Of a DNA stretch of 18,758 bases, positions 6,493 to 13,892 are shown one piece after another. A program made the translations under genes and the position numbers. The notes beneath the pieces were generated by a model. The model ran no database searches. It had not been told where the DNA came from and saw nothing but the letters and a program-made list of their open reading frames with translations. Origin of the DNA: Methylacidiphilaceae bacterium UBA1321. Its GTDB lineage: Bacteria > Verrucomicrobiota > Verrucomicrobiia > Methylacidiphilales > UBA1321. The stretch is from positions 1-18,758 of the forward strand of contig DBTH01000259.1 in NCBI GenBank assembly GCA_002306945.1, in the 5' to 3' direction. Each line of letters starts with the position of its first letter. Positions within the stretch are counted from its first letter, which is position 1.

Positions 6493-7448
6493 AGACTCTC
6501 TCCCATCAGGCGAATCACGCCTTCTTTCAATAAGGTTGGCGGTGTCCAATCCAAAGTTTTTCGCAACCGTTCGATGTCCGGCGCATAGTACATCAACTCT
6601 CCCGCGCGGTAAGGTTTCGCGCCAAACCGCAAGTCGGCCTTGCAACCTTCCTTCTCCAACGCAGCGGCCAGCGATTCGATAAACTGCCGCAGCGTGCAAA
6701 GTTCGCCCGAACCGACATTGAGCACGCGCAGACCCTCGCTGATTACGGGCGGATTTGCCAGCGCGCGGAAAAACGCCTCGACCAGGTCGTCCACATAGGC
6801 GTAGTCGCGGATCTGTTCGCCAGGTGTCAATTCGACCGGCTGGCCCTGTCGGATTTGACTCACCACATACGGGGTCAATCGAGCAGGAGATTCCCCCGGC
6901 CCGTAAACGCTAAAAAGCCGCAGGAGCGTGATGGGGAAACGGCTCGCGAACGAGGCCGCAATGGCCGCCGCAGCGACTTTGGAGATGCCGTAATTGTTTT
7001 GCGGACAAACCGGATCGTCCTCGCGCAACAGACGGTTCTGCATCGAGTATTCGAATCCTGATCCGGCAGCAACGACCGCAGGCTTCGGATCGAGCCGGCC
7101 CGCCGCTTCGAGGAGATTGGCAAACCCTGCCGCATTGACCTGTATCAATTCCGGCAACGTGCCGCTGCCATAGCCGACCCCCGCCGCCGCCAGATGAAGG
7201 ATTGCATCAGGCCGGATTTTCCCGACGAGTTCGCGCACGGTGACAAAATCGAGCAGATCCGTCGAGTGGACAATGGCCTTGCCGTGGAGCCCCGGCTTGC
7301 GCACCAGCGCATGCCATTCGATACCAAGGGTCTGACCGAGCTGCAGAACACGGCGGCCAATAAAACCGTTGCCTCCCGTGAGCAGGATGCGTTTACCTGA
7401 AAGAGTCGATTTCCAATCTCCTGCAGCAGCCATAGTGATCGGCGTCAT
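6489..7448 (-). CDS. NAD(P)-dependent nucleotide-sugar epimerase/dehydratase (extended SDR)
   Basis: Extended short-chain dehydrogenases of this class alter the sugar of a nucleotide-sugar (4-epimerisation, dehydration or 4-keto reduction). The Rossmann signature GGNGFIG is at 25-31, the active-site Ser region at AAGSGFEYS (127-135) and the catalytic Y153xxxK157 pair in NNYGISK. IRDYAYVDDLVEAF and VLNVGSGE are conserved substrate-domain blocks. It resembles CDP-abequose or paratose synthase-type and GDP-sugar 4-reductase-type enzymes, but the donor nucleotide is not certain. It is the first gene of a three-gene operon. The first ATG is at 7448; a second at 7433 (MAAAGDWKS) lies closer to the Rossmann fold and is equally plausible, as neither has a Shine-Dalgarno motif. 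Confidence 0.88.
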   Translation of the reverse strand: MTPITMAAAGDWKSTLSGKRILLTGGNGFIGRRVLQLGQTLGIEWHALVRKPGLHGKAIVHSTDLLDFVTVRELVGKIRPDAILHLAAAGVGYGSGTLPELIQVNAAGFANLLEAAGRLDPKPAVVAAGSGFEYSMQNRLLREDDPVCPQNNYGISKVAAAAIAASFASRFPITLLRLFSVYGPGESPARLTPYVVSQIRQGQPVELTPGEQIRDYAYVDDLVEAFFRALANPPVISEGLRVLNVGSGELCTLRQFIESLAAALEKEGCKADLRFGAKPYRAGELMYYAPDIERLRKTLDWTPPTLLKEGVIRLMGESL

Positions 7449-7531
7449 CTTGAAGCGAAATGGAATGAAGGCAAGACATCTGCTTCCTTTTTAGTCGTAT
7501 GGATAGATGAAATCGCATAGGTTGTAGAAAC
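7449..7531. promoter_or_regulatory. Short divergent promoter region (sugar cluster / macrodomain operon)
   Basis: Only 83 bases separate the starts of two divergent operons, so both promoters must lie here or inside the first codons. The region is AT-richer than its neighbours, with TTCCTTTTTAG near 7485-7495 and GTATGGAT just after. I cannot pick a -35/-10 pair with confidence for either direction. Confidence 0.3.
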
Positions 7532-8056
7532 ATGAACGCATGGGAACGGATCTCGGTCGTGCAGGGCAATATCGTGAAATTGCCGGTCGATGTGATTGTG
7601 AATGCGGCCAACAATACGTTGCTCGGTGGCGGTGGTGTGGACGGAGCGATTCATCGCGCGGCGGGTTTGAAGCTGGTCGCGGAATGCGCGTTGTTGGGAG
7701 GTTGCAAGACCGGACAGGCCAAGATCACGAAGGGCTACAATCTGCCCGCCAAACATGTCATTCACACCGTCGGCCCGGTTTGGCACGGAGGCAATCGTGA
7801 TGAGGCGGAGTTGCTCGCATCGTGTTACCGCACGTCGCTCCAACTCTGTGTCGAGCACGGGCTCAAGACTATCGCATTTCCGGCGATCAGTTGCGGCGTG
7901 TACGGGTATCCCATCGAGGAAGCAGTGCCGATTGCGGTGAGGACGACGCTCGAATTTCTCGTGGAGCATGAACTCCCGGAGTGGGTTCAATTTTGCTGTT
8001 TCGACAAGGATCTGTTTGAGGAATATCAAAAAGTCGTTGCCACACTAAAGGAATAG
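7532..8056 (+). CDS. Macrodomain protein, O-acetyl-ADP-ribose deacetylase type
   Basis: MacroD/YmdB-type proteins bind ADP-ribose and hydrolyse O-acetyl-ADP-ribose or mono-ADP-ribosyl esters in the cytoplasm. At 174 residues this is a complete single macrodomain. The N-terminal GNIVKLPVDVIVNAANN (12-28) and the catalytic loop LGGGGVDGAIHRAAG (31-45) are the MacroD signature. The distal binding loop AISCGVYGYP (118-127) holds the diphosphate. The downstream Nudix gene is 24 bases away on the same strand and fits the next step. A role in RNA processing, as proposed for E. coli YmdB, is possible but not visible here. Confidence 0.93.
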   Translation: MNAWERISVVQGNIVKLPVDVIVNAANNTLLGGGGVDGAIHRAAGLKLVAECALLGGCKTGQAKITKGYNLPAKHVIHTVGPVWHGGNRDEAELLASCYRTSLQLCVEHGLKTIAFPAISCGVYGYPIEEAVPIAVRTTLEFLVEHELPEWVQFCCFDKDLFEEYQKVVATLKE

Positions 8057-8080
8057 AGACAAAGCGTTTCTATAATTTCT

Positions 8081-8638
8081 ATGTCGCCAAATAAAGAGGT
8101 CATTTACGAAGGAAAATTCCTGCGCTTCTGCCGCGTGAACGGTTGGGAATATGTGGAGCGGCCGAATGTTTGCGGGCTGATCGCGATCCTGGCCATCACG
8201 CCTGACGATAAAATCGTTCTGGTCGAGCAGTTCCGTCCACCGGTGAATTGTCGCGTGATCGAAATTCCCGCCGGTCTCGCCGGGGATCACGACGGCGCGG
8301 AAAACGAGGATCTCGTGGAAGCCGCCAAGCGCGAGCTTCTCGAAGAGACCGGTTATTCCGCGCAGCGTTGGAAGTTGCTCACGGAAGGACCCGCGTCCGC
8401 GGGATTATCGACCGAGGTAATCTCATTCTATCGCGCTTACGATTTGAAAAAAACAGGCAGCGGCGGTGGCGATTCCGCAGAAGACATCGAGGTTCACGAG
8501 GTGCCACTCAGGGAGTTGACCGCATGGCTCGCCGCGAAGCAGAAAGCCGGTCGGCTCGTGGATTACAAGGTTTACGCTTCGCTTTTCTTCTATAGCATTT
8601 TAAATAAGACTACAGCCCTTATTCAGGAGAAAGAGTAG
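8081..8638 (+). CDS. Nudix hydrolase, probable ADP-ribose pyrophosphatase
   Basis: Nudix enzymes of this subgroup cut ADP-ribose to AMP and ribose 5-phosphate. The 185-residue protein carries VEQFRPP (48-54), the sugar-diphosphatase motif EIPAGL (61-66) and the Nudix box core RELLEETGY (84-92), whose Glu residues bind magnesium. An acidic insertion (GDHDGAENED, 68-77) lengthens the Gly-to-Glu spacing of the canonical box. SAGLSTE after the box fits ADP-ribose and sugar-nucleotide hydrolases. It is co-transcribed with the macrodomain gene. The ATG at 8081 follows an AT-rich leader without a Shine-Dalgarno motif. Confidence 0.9.
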   Translation: MSPNKEVIYEGKFLRFCRVNGWEYVERPNVCGLIAILAITPDDKIVLVEQFRPPVNCRVIEIPAGLAGDHDGAENEDLVEAAKRELLEETGYSAQRWKLLTEGPASAGLSTEVISFYRAYDLKKTGSGGGDSAEDIEVHEVPLRELTAWLAAKQKAGRLVDYKVYASLFFYSILNKTTALIQEKE

Positions 8639-8660
8639 ATGCCATGAGCTTGGTACTATT

Positions 8661-9572
8661 CTAGGGTAACTGGACGAGGACGGGCACTCCGGCCTGGATA
8701 CCGGTGGCCTTGGCGGCAGAAGCCTGATTGGCGACGATTTCGAGAAGACCCTGACTACCGACGATGATAGCGACGCGGCCTTTTTGCACATCAGCGAAAG
8801 TCTTCACCAGGGGCGCCGCGAAGGTTTTGTTACCGGCATTGACGCGCAGCAAGATGCCTTCCTTCAATTCGCCACCAGCGATGGAGGCGGGGATGTTGGT
8901 GACGATATTACCGTAGTGATCGATGTGGAGGATTTCACCGCTCATGTTGCGACCGTTGATGGTGCCGGGGTGGTAGGAGAGCTGGACGATTTCCTTTTCC
9001 GGTAGAGTCGATCCGATGGAATCGGCCGGTACGCCCGAGGCGAGATAAGCGGCAACGGGACCGAAGATGTCGCGACCGTGGTCGGTGGTCGAGAGTGTGC
9101 CCTGGCGGTAATAGCCGGGGCGATCAAGCTTCCACGCCTTGACGACCGGTTCGCGTTCGAGGACGAGAGTGAGAATGCCGTTGTTCGCAGCGATGTAATA
9201 TTTCCCAGCCTTGGTCTGAACCATGATCGGATTGCGTGCGGTGCCGACACCCGGATCAACGACGGCGACGAAGATTGTGCCTGCGGGAAATTCCTTGGCC
9301 GATTGACTCAGGAGGTAGGCGGCCTGTGTTTGGTTAAACGGTTCGACTTCATGCGTGAGATCGATGAGGCGCACGCGGGGATTGACGGTGAGGATGGCGC
9401 CTTTCATTTCGGCGACGAACGCATCGTCCTGCCCGTAATCGGTCAGAAGTGCGATGAGCGGTTCGACCGGTGCCGGGGCCTTCTTCGAAGGTGAGCAGGC
9501 AGTCAGCCCGGCAACGATTAAAATCAGTGCGATGGAGATAGCTCCACCCGATTGTTTGGACATCACTTGCAT
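8661..9572 (-). CDS. SAM hydrolase (SAM hydroxide adenosyltransferase, DUF62), predicted lipoprotein
   Basis: DUF62 enzymes use water to split S-adenosylmethionine into adenosine and methionine and are related to the fluorinase and chlorinase. The catalytic core is complete: LLTDYGQDD (42-50), VDPGVG (105-110), the conserved HGRDIFGP (165-172) with its His and Arg, and DHYGNIVTNI (218-227). Before this core sits a bacterial lipoprotein signal: a short polar start, a hydrophobic run (AISIALILIVAGL) and a lipobox LTAC with Cys at 26, followed by a Pro/Ala/Lys linker. The enzyme is therefore predicted to be exported and lipid-anchored, although the family is normally cytoplasmic. The second Met (residue 4) is an equally good start and keeps the signal. 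It converges on the Nudix gene, with 22 bases between stops, and lies downstream of a response-regulator gene on the same strand. Confidence 0.9.
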   Translation of the reverse strand: MQVMSKQSGGAISIALILIVAGLTACSPSKKAPAPVEPLIALLTDYGQDDAFVAEMKGAILTVNPRVRLIDLTHEVEPFNQTQAAYLLSQSAKEFPAGTIFVAVVDPGVGTARNPIMVQTKAGKYYIAANNGILTLVLEREPVVKAWKLDRPGYYRQGTLSTTDHGRDIFGPVAAYLASGVPADSIGSTLPEKEIVQLSYHPGTINGRNMSGEILHIDHYGNIVTNIPASIAGGELKEGILLRVNAGNKTFAAPLVKTFADVQKGRVAIIVGSQGLLEIVANQASAAKATGIQAGVPVLVQLP

Positions 9573-9735
9573 AACCCGTTTCTTTATCAGTAAAATTTAA
9601 AAGTAAAATAGGACTTCCCGGCGTTTGGGAAAACGTCAAGTCCACAGATGGCATAACCGCGACCCCGCTCAATTACAAGCTTTTCCACCGGGAGCGCGGT
9701 GTGGTGCCTTTGCGCGATACTTTTTCAGCTACCGG

Positions 9736-10248
9736 CTAAATCGAATCGACTCTAGCCAGTATTCCGGCGCAATGGTTAATGAAGTCCTGAAGGGAAAAGG
9801 GCTTGTCGAGAACTTTTGTCCGGCCCGGGGAATGGGCGCGGAGGTGGGTGGCGGTGTCGTTGCCGCCGGTGATGAAGATGAGTTTGTCGAGCGACTCGAT
9901 TTGATTGTCTTCGAGCCAGGCGCGGAATTCGAGGCCGTTCATGCCGGGCATGTTGACGTCGGAGATGATGAGATCGAAGTTGTGTTGGCGCACCAGTGAG
10001 ATGGCTTCGATTCCGTTGGAAGCCTGGAAGACCCGGAGTTGGAGACGGCGTTCGAGAACGTATTTGATCGCCTTGCGAACCGATTTATCGTCATCGACAA
10101 TGAGGGCCGTTTGAGGCGGGGGCAATTGGGCGAAATGGCTTTTCTGATCGCTCCGGAAAAAATGACGCGGCTGGGACTGACCTGTCTTGGGCAGTACTAT
10201 TTTCCCGGTCTTCGTATTTTTCTGAGGGTTGGAGGCGAGGGCGATCAT
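9736..10248 (-). CDS. Single-domain response regulator (CheY-like receiver)
   Basis: The receiver domain fills residues ~46-168, with the acidic pocket VDDD (51-54), phosphoacceptor Asp97 in ISDVNMPGMNG, Thr127 in FITGG and Lys149 in LDKPF. No output domain follows, so it acts by protein contact or in a phosphorelay. The first 45 residues are polar and unlike a receiver. A TTG codon at the LPPPQTALIVDDD position would start almost at the domain, so the long N-terminus may be untranslated. No kinase gene is adjacent. The 163-base gap to the downstream SAM hydrolase gene argues against tight coupling. Confidence 0.9.
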   Translation of the reverse strand: MIALASNPQKNTKTGKIVLPKTGQSQPRHFFRSDQKSHFAQLPPPQTALIVDDDKSVRKAIKYVLERRLQLRVFQASNGIEAISLVRQHNFDLIISDVNMPGMNGLEFRAWLEDNQIESLDKLIFITGGNDTATHLRAHSPGRTKVLDKPFSLQDFINHCAGILARVDSI

Positions 10249-10581
10249 GTACTTTTTCCAGTCTTATCTATAATAAGTCGGATCCTAATGGATTAAAGTT
10301 AAGTAAATTTTGGCTCCCTGTAATTTCAATACATCGATCACTTCGTCAAAAATATATATAAATATTTTAACATTATATACTTATGCTATTTTATAGGCTG
10401 AGGCACAGTGGACTCGATTGAATTCCAAATGAGGTCGATTTCATGGCTTTAAATGGGCAATTTTGTTACAACTATAAGACGCGCGAATCACCCGCTTTTG
10501 TCATTACAATCGCACAGGTTGGAGTACCAAGCGAATCGATTCGGCGTTGTCGAAAAGGCCAAGAGCTTCTATGGTGCTACG
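10249..10581. promoter_or_regulatory. AT-rich intergenic region between divergent response regulator and tlyA
   Basis: These 333 bases hold no convincing gene. Around 10310-10400 they are strongly AT-rich (repeated TATATA and TAAATATTTTAA runs), which suits a promoter or a bent-DNA segment. Toward the response regulator, TTATTATAG (complement of about 10266-10274) is a fair -10 box. It overlaps an imperfect dyad, CTTAT and ATAAG arms within 10263-10277. The frame of tlyA stays open back to an ATG at 10453, but that extension has no resemblance to TlyA. Confidence 0.4.
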
Positions 10582-11331
10582 ATGCCGAAAGTAAAACCGC
10601 GTCGTCTGGATCAGGAATTGGTGGCGCGGGGTTTGTTTGAATCGCGCGAACGGGCGCAGGCTTCGATCCTGGCGGGTGAAATCTGGGTCAACGGTCAACG
10701 CCGCGACAAAGCCAGTGCGCCCTGTCCGCCCGAGGCACAAATCGAGCACCGCGGGGCGGATCGTTACGTGAGCCGCGGCGGTCACAAACTTGAGGGCGCG
10801 ATCAAAAACTGGTCGATTGATCCAACCGGCTGGACGTGTCTGGACATCGGCGCATCGACGGGCGGATTTACCGATTGCCTGCTGCAACACGGCGCGGCCA
10901 AGGTCGTCGCCATTGACGTCGGCCACAGCCAGCTCCATTGGAAAGTGCGGCAGGATGCGCGCGTCGAAGTGCACGAGGGTGTCAACGCCCGTTACCTCAA
11001 GCTCGCCGAGTGGGAACCCTCCGGGGCGCCGTTCCCGCTCATCGTCACCGATGTTTCTTTCATCTCTTTGCGCTTGGTTCTTCCCCCGGCGTTTGATCTA
11101 CTCGCAAAGGGTGGTAAGGTGGTGGCGTTGATCAAACCGCAGTTCGAGGCCGGGAGGGAACAGGTCGGCAAGGGCGGCATCGTGCGGGATGAGGCAGTGC
11201 GGAGGGAAGTCATCGACGGGCTCATCGCCTGGTTGAAGGATTTCCCCGTCGAATCGCGCGGGGTCATTCCCTCGCCGATCACCGGTCGCGACGGTAATCA
11301 GGAATTTCTATGGCTGCTCGAAAAACAGTGA
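10582..11331 (+). CDS. tlyA: TlyA-type 2'-O-ribose rRNA methyltransferase (hemolysin A family)
   Basis: TlyA methylates ribose 2'-OH groups of cytidines in 16S and/or 23S rRNA using SAM. The chosen start gives 249 residues, normal for the family. It begins with an S4 RNA-binding domain (about 7-62: RLDQELVARGLFESRERAQ), the linker SRGGHKL (64-70), and an FtsJ-like Rossmann methyltransferase with the SAM loop LDIGASTGGFTD (87-98), DVSF (157-160), IKPQFEA (184-190) and GRDGNQEF (235-242). An in-frame ATG at 10453 would add 43 residues with no family similarity, so 10582 is preferred. The 3' end overlaps nadK by 22 bases. Confidence 0.93.
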   Translation: MPKVKPRRLDQELVARGLFESRERAQASILAGEIWVNGQRRDKASAPCPPEAQIEHRGADRYVSRGGHKLEGAIKNWSIDPTGWTCLDIGASTGGFTDCLLQHGAAKVVAIDVGHSQLHWKVRQDARVEVHEGVNARYLKLAEWEPSGAPFPLIVTDVSFISLRLVLPPAFDLLAKGGKVVALIKPQFEAGREQVGKGGIVRDEAVRREVIDGLIAWLKDFPVESRGVIPSPITGRDGNQEFLWLLEKQ

Positions 11332-12194
11332 AGATCGGAGTGGTGGTCAATCGGGGCAAACCGGCCTCGCGTGCGCTCTTGCAGGATCTGCTCGAGTACG
11401 GCCGCCTCCACGACGACGTGCAATTTCTCATCGAGAACGACTCGGCGCGCATCATTGGCGAGAAGGGCCGTCCCCTCAAACAACTCACCCGCTGCGTCGA
11501 CTTTTTCATCGTTGCCGGTGGGGACGGTTCCCTGCTCGAATTCGTCCGCCAGATTTATCCCTCTGCCATTCCCACCCTCGGCGTCAACATCGGCAGTCTC
11601 GGTTTTCTCACCGCGCTGGCACAGGAAGAACTCTGCGGCGCATTGCCGTTGCTGACGCGCAAGAAACTGCGCCTGAGTCCGCGACTGGCCCTCGAAACCG
11701 TCGTCCACCGCGGCAAGCGCAAGGAGATTTTCCCCTGCGCCCTCAACGATGTCGTCATCTCCCGCGGCGACCGCTCTCAACTCGTCCGCCTCTGCGTCAA
11801 GGTCGGCGGCAGCCTCGTCACGCAGTACGTTTGCGACGGGCTCATCGTCTGTACTCCGACCGGTTCGACAGCCTACTCGGTTTCCGCGGGCGGGCCGATC
11901 ATCGCGCCCGAGACCCGTTCGCTTTCCCTCACGCCGATTTGTCCCCACACCCTCACCAACCGATCCATCGTCATCGGCACCAGCGAGAACATCCGCATCG
12001 AGATTCCACCACAGGACGCCTCGGTGATCTTGCAATTCGACGGTCAGCCCGGCGGCAAACTTTGCCCCGGCGACTGGGTGGAGATTCGCCCGGCGCATTC
12101 TCCGGTAGTGCTGGCCTACACTGAGGACACCGACTTTTTTGCCGTACTGCGCCACAAACTGCGCTGGAACGGAGGCGAACGCGTTAAAAACTAA
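11310..12194 (+). CDS. nadK: NAD kinase
   Basis: NAD kinase phosphorylates NAD to NADP and is the only source of NADP. The 294-residue protein shows the GGDGSLL motif (70-76), GVNIGSLGFLT (91-101), NDVVI (146-150) and the glycine-rich TPTGSTAYS (182-190) followed by AGGP. The start lies inside the last codons of tlyA (22-base overlap), with AGGA about six bases upstream, one of the few Shine-Dalgarno-like motifs in the window. Translation is probably coupled to TlyA. Confidence 0.95.
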   Translation: MAARKTVKIGVVVNRGKPASRALLQDLLEYGRLHDDVQFLIENDSARIIGEKGRPLKQLTRCVDFFIVAGGDGSLLEFVRQIYPSAIPTLGVNIGSLGFLTALAQEELCGALPLLTRKKLRLSPRLALETVVHRGKRKEIFPCALNDVVISRGDRSQLVRLCVKVGGSLVTQYVCDGLIVCTPTGSTAYSVSAGGPIIAPETRSLSLTPICPHTLTNRSIVIGTSENIRIEIPPQDASVILQFDGQPGGKLCPGDWVEIRPAHSPVVLAYTEDTDFFAVLRHKLRWNGGERVKN

Positions 12195-12318
12195 TATTTG
12201 TTCCCAAAACGGCGATTATTGATTGGCAGAATTTTTTTTAGAAACGATTTAGAACTTTTAACTATCGGCTTGACCTTTAACCTCATATATTGGGGAATTA
12301 CGGTTCCTTTTAACATCC
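12195..12318 (+). promoter_or_regulatory. AT-rich leader/promoter region before the ptsN-like gene
   Basis: The 124 bases after nadK are AT-rich, with an eight-T run (about 12231-12239) that could end the nadK transcript, although the preceding dyad is weak. CTTGACC (12269-12275) followed by TCATATATT (about 12283-12291) looks promoter-like, but the spacing is too short for a standard sigma-70 pair. A new transcription start for the seven-gene run that follows is likely here. Confidence 0.35.
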
Positions 12319-12780
12319 ATGCAAATCAGCAGCCTACTTAAAGCCGACCAGATCAAGCTCAAGCTTGAAAGCACCAAGCGCACGGCGGCCATTAACGAAG
12401 TGGCCCAGCTTGTGCAGGCAAACCCGGCGGTGGTCAAATGGGAAGGGTTTTACGAAGAGCTGCTCGCCAGAGAACGCGTCGAGTCCACCTGTCTTGGGAA
12501 CGAAATCGCCTTTCCCCACGCGCGCACCGATCACCTTAAGGGCATGGTTCTGGCCATTGGCCGCAGCCCCGAGGGCGTTTTTTTCGAAAACTGCAACCAA
12601 ATCGTCCGGCTTATCTTCGTCATCGGCACGCCCAAGCGCATGGTCACCGATTACCTCAGCGTTGTCGGCGGACTGGCCCGCATCCTCAAGGAACCCACCG
12701 TTCGCGCCAGCCTCATCAACGCCACGACCACGGAAGAATTCATCCAACGCATCAGCGAAGCCGAAGCCGGTCGAGTCTGA
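12319..12780 (+). CDS. PTS EIIA domain protein, nitrogen/fructose type (PtsN-like)
   Basis: The 153-residue stand-alone EIIA domain accepts phosphate on a His from HPr or NPr. The active-site His67 sits in NEIAFPHAR (61-69), the hallmark of the mannitol/fructose/Ntr EIIA family. The N-terminus (LLKADQIKLKLESTKRTAAINEVAQLV) and the C-terminal EEFIQRI helix are typical of PtsN. No EIIB, EIIC, EI or HPr is nearby, so it is probably regulatory rather than a transporter part. It lies 23 bases before a LacI-family gene on the same strand. The ATG has no Shine-Dalgarno motif. Confidence 0.88.
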   Translation: MQISSLLKADQIKLKLESTKRTAAINEVAQLVQANPAVVKWEGFYEELLARERVESTCLGNEIAFPHARTDHLKGMVLAIGRSPEGVFFENCNQIVRLIFVIGTPKRMVTDYLSVVGGLARILKEPTVRASLINATTTEEFIQRISEAEAGRV

Positions 12781-12803
12781 CCACAGGGTTTCAGCACGCG
12801 CCG

Positions 12804-13829
12804 ATGGCCACCCTCAAAGACATTGCCCAAGCCCTTGACCTCTCGGTCATGGCTGTTTCAAAGGCCTTGCGCGACGCTTCCGACATCAGCGCCGCCACCA
12901 AGGCCCGCGTTCAGGAAGAAGCCCGCCGGATCAATTACGTTCCCAACCAGTCCGCCCGCAATCTCCGCTCCCACCAGAGCCGCCTCTTCGGCGTCGTCGT
13001 TCCCAACGTCAACAACACCTACTACTCCAACCTCGTCTGGGGCATCGAACGCCAGGCCGAAGTCATGGGCTACCAGATTCTCCTGGCTCACTCCCTCGAC
13101 CAGGGCGATTGCGAAATCGCCGAAGTCCGCCGCCTGCTGGCCCGCCAGGTCGAGGGTGTTCTCCTGGTACCCGCCGTCCGCTGGCAAAACCGTTTCATGA
13201 CGCTCGAACTCCTGCGCCAATCCGGCATTCCCGTTGTCATGCTCGACCGTTACCCCGCCGGAGCCGAACAATTCCAACAAGCCAGTTGGGTTGTCTGCCG
13301 CGACCAATACGGAGCCGAACTCGCCACCCGACATCTCCTCGAACTCGGCCACCGCGAAATCCTCCACCTCTGCGGCCCCAACGGTTCCTCCGCCAGCGCC
13401 GCGCGCTTCGGTGGCTACCGCAAGACCATGGGCGATTCCGAAGCGGGCTTTCGTGACAACCTCGTATTCCTCGCCGGCAGCGACATCGAATCCGGCCGCA
13501 AAGCCATCAGCCAGGCGATCTCCGAAAAAGTGTCCTTCACCGCCGTCACCGCCTTCAACGATCTCGTCGCTGTCGGTGCCGCCGACGTGCTCCAACATCA
13601 GGGCTTCCGCATTCCCACCGACGTCTCCCTCGTCGGATTCGGCGACGGCCTGCTCGCCGCCAATTTCCGCGTCCCCCTCACCACGATCCGCATCCCGCAG
13701 ATCGAACTCGGCACCGCCGCCGTTCGCCTGCTCGAAGAACTCATCCGCGGGGCCGCCGTCGATCCGCGCGAATTACCCGTCGAACTCGTCGTCCGTTATT
13801 CCACCGCGCGCGTCTCCCCACCGGCATAA
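12804..13829 (+). CDS. LacI-family transcriptional regulator
   Basis: This 341-residue regulator begins with the LacI helix-turn-helix (LKDIAQALDLSVMAVSKALR, 4-23) and the hinge helix INYVPNQSARNLRS (44-57). A periplasmic-binding-protein-like sensor follows: FGVVVPNVNNTYYSNLVWGI, a typical GVLLVPA strand, GIPVVMLDRYP, and near the end VSLVGFGDGLLAANFRVPLTTI. The ligand is probably a sugar or sugar phosphate. Sitting between a PtsN-like gene and sugar/glycerate kinase genes, it may control this run. No palindromic operator was found by eye in its short upstream gap. Confidence 0.93.
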   Translation: MATLKDIAQALDLSVMAVSKALRDASDISAATKARVQEEARRINYVPNQSARNLRSHQSRLFGVVVPNVNNTYYSNLVWGIERQAEVMGYQILLAHSLDQGDCEIAEVRRLLARQVEGVLLVPAVRWQNRFMTLELLRQSGIPVVMLDRYPAGAEQFQQASWVVCRDQYGAELATRHLLELGHREILHLCGPNGSSASAARFGGYRKTMGDSEAGFRDNLVFLAGSDIESGRKAISQAISEKVSFTAVTAFNDLVAVGAADVLQHQGFRIPTDVSLVGFGDGLLAANFRVPLTTIRIPQIELGTAAVRLLEELIRGAAVDPRELPVELVVRYSTARVSPPA

Positions 13830-13861
13830 TTCCGATTGTCTTTTCGCGGGAAACGCGGCGT

Positions 13862-13888
13862 AATCGCACACATCCCTTACGTGTGATT
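13862..13888 (+). other. Hairpin abutting the EVE-gene start codon
   Basis: AATC and CACAC at 13862-13871 (one bulged G) pair with GTGTGATT at 13881-13888, leaving a nine-base loop. The stem ends four bases before the ATG at 13893, so it could mask the start or act as a processing signal between lacI-like and EVE genes. There is no T-tract, so an intrinsic terminator is less likely. Confidence 0.4.
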
Positions 13889-13892
13889 CCCT

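Noticed and set aside
9573..9735. Possible SAM riboswitch or terminator upstream of the SAM hydrolase gene
   Set aside because: No SAM-riboswitch-like arrangement of stems or a clear terminator stem with T-run could be drawn; the region is short and unstructured by eye.
10453..10581. 43-codon upstream extension of tlyA from an ATG at 10453
   Set aside because: The extension has no TlyA similarity, lies in AT-rich spacer, and the S4 domain starts normally after the ATG at 10582.
11298..12155. Minus-strand open frame of 285 codons opposite nadK
   Set aside because: It mirrors NAD kinase with all its motifs on the plus strand; the composition is an Asp/Glu/Gly/Ala-rich shadow with no domain.
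12220..12245. Possible sigma-54 promoter (TGGCAG followed by T-run) before the ptsN-like gene
   Set aside because: The required GC at the -12 position is missing; only the -24 half resembles the consensus.
12858..13598. Minus-strand open frame of 246 codons opposite the LacI-family gene
   Set aside because: It has a low-complexity Gly/Val/Glu-rich shadow translation and no start context.
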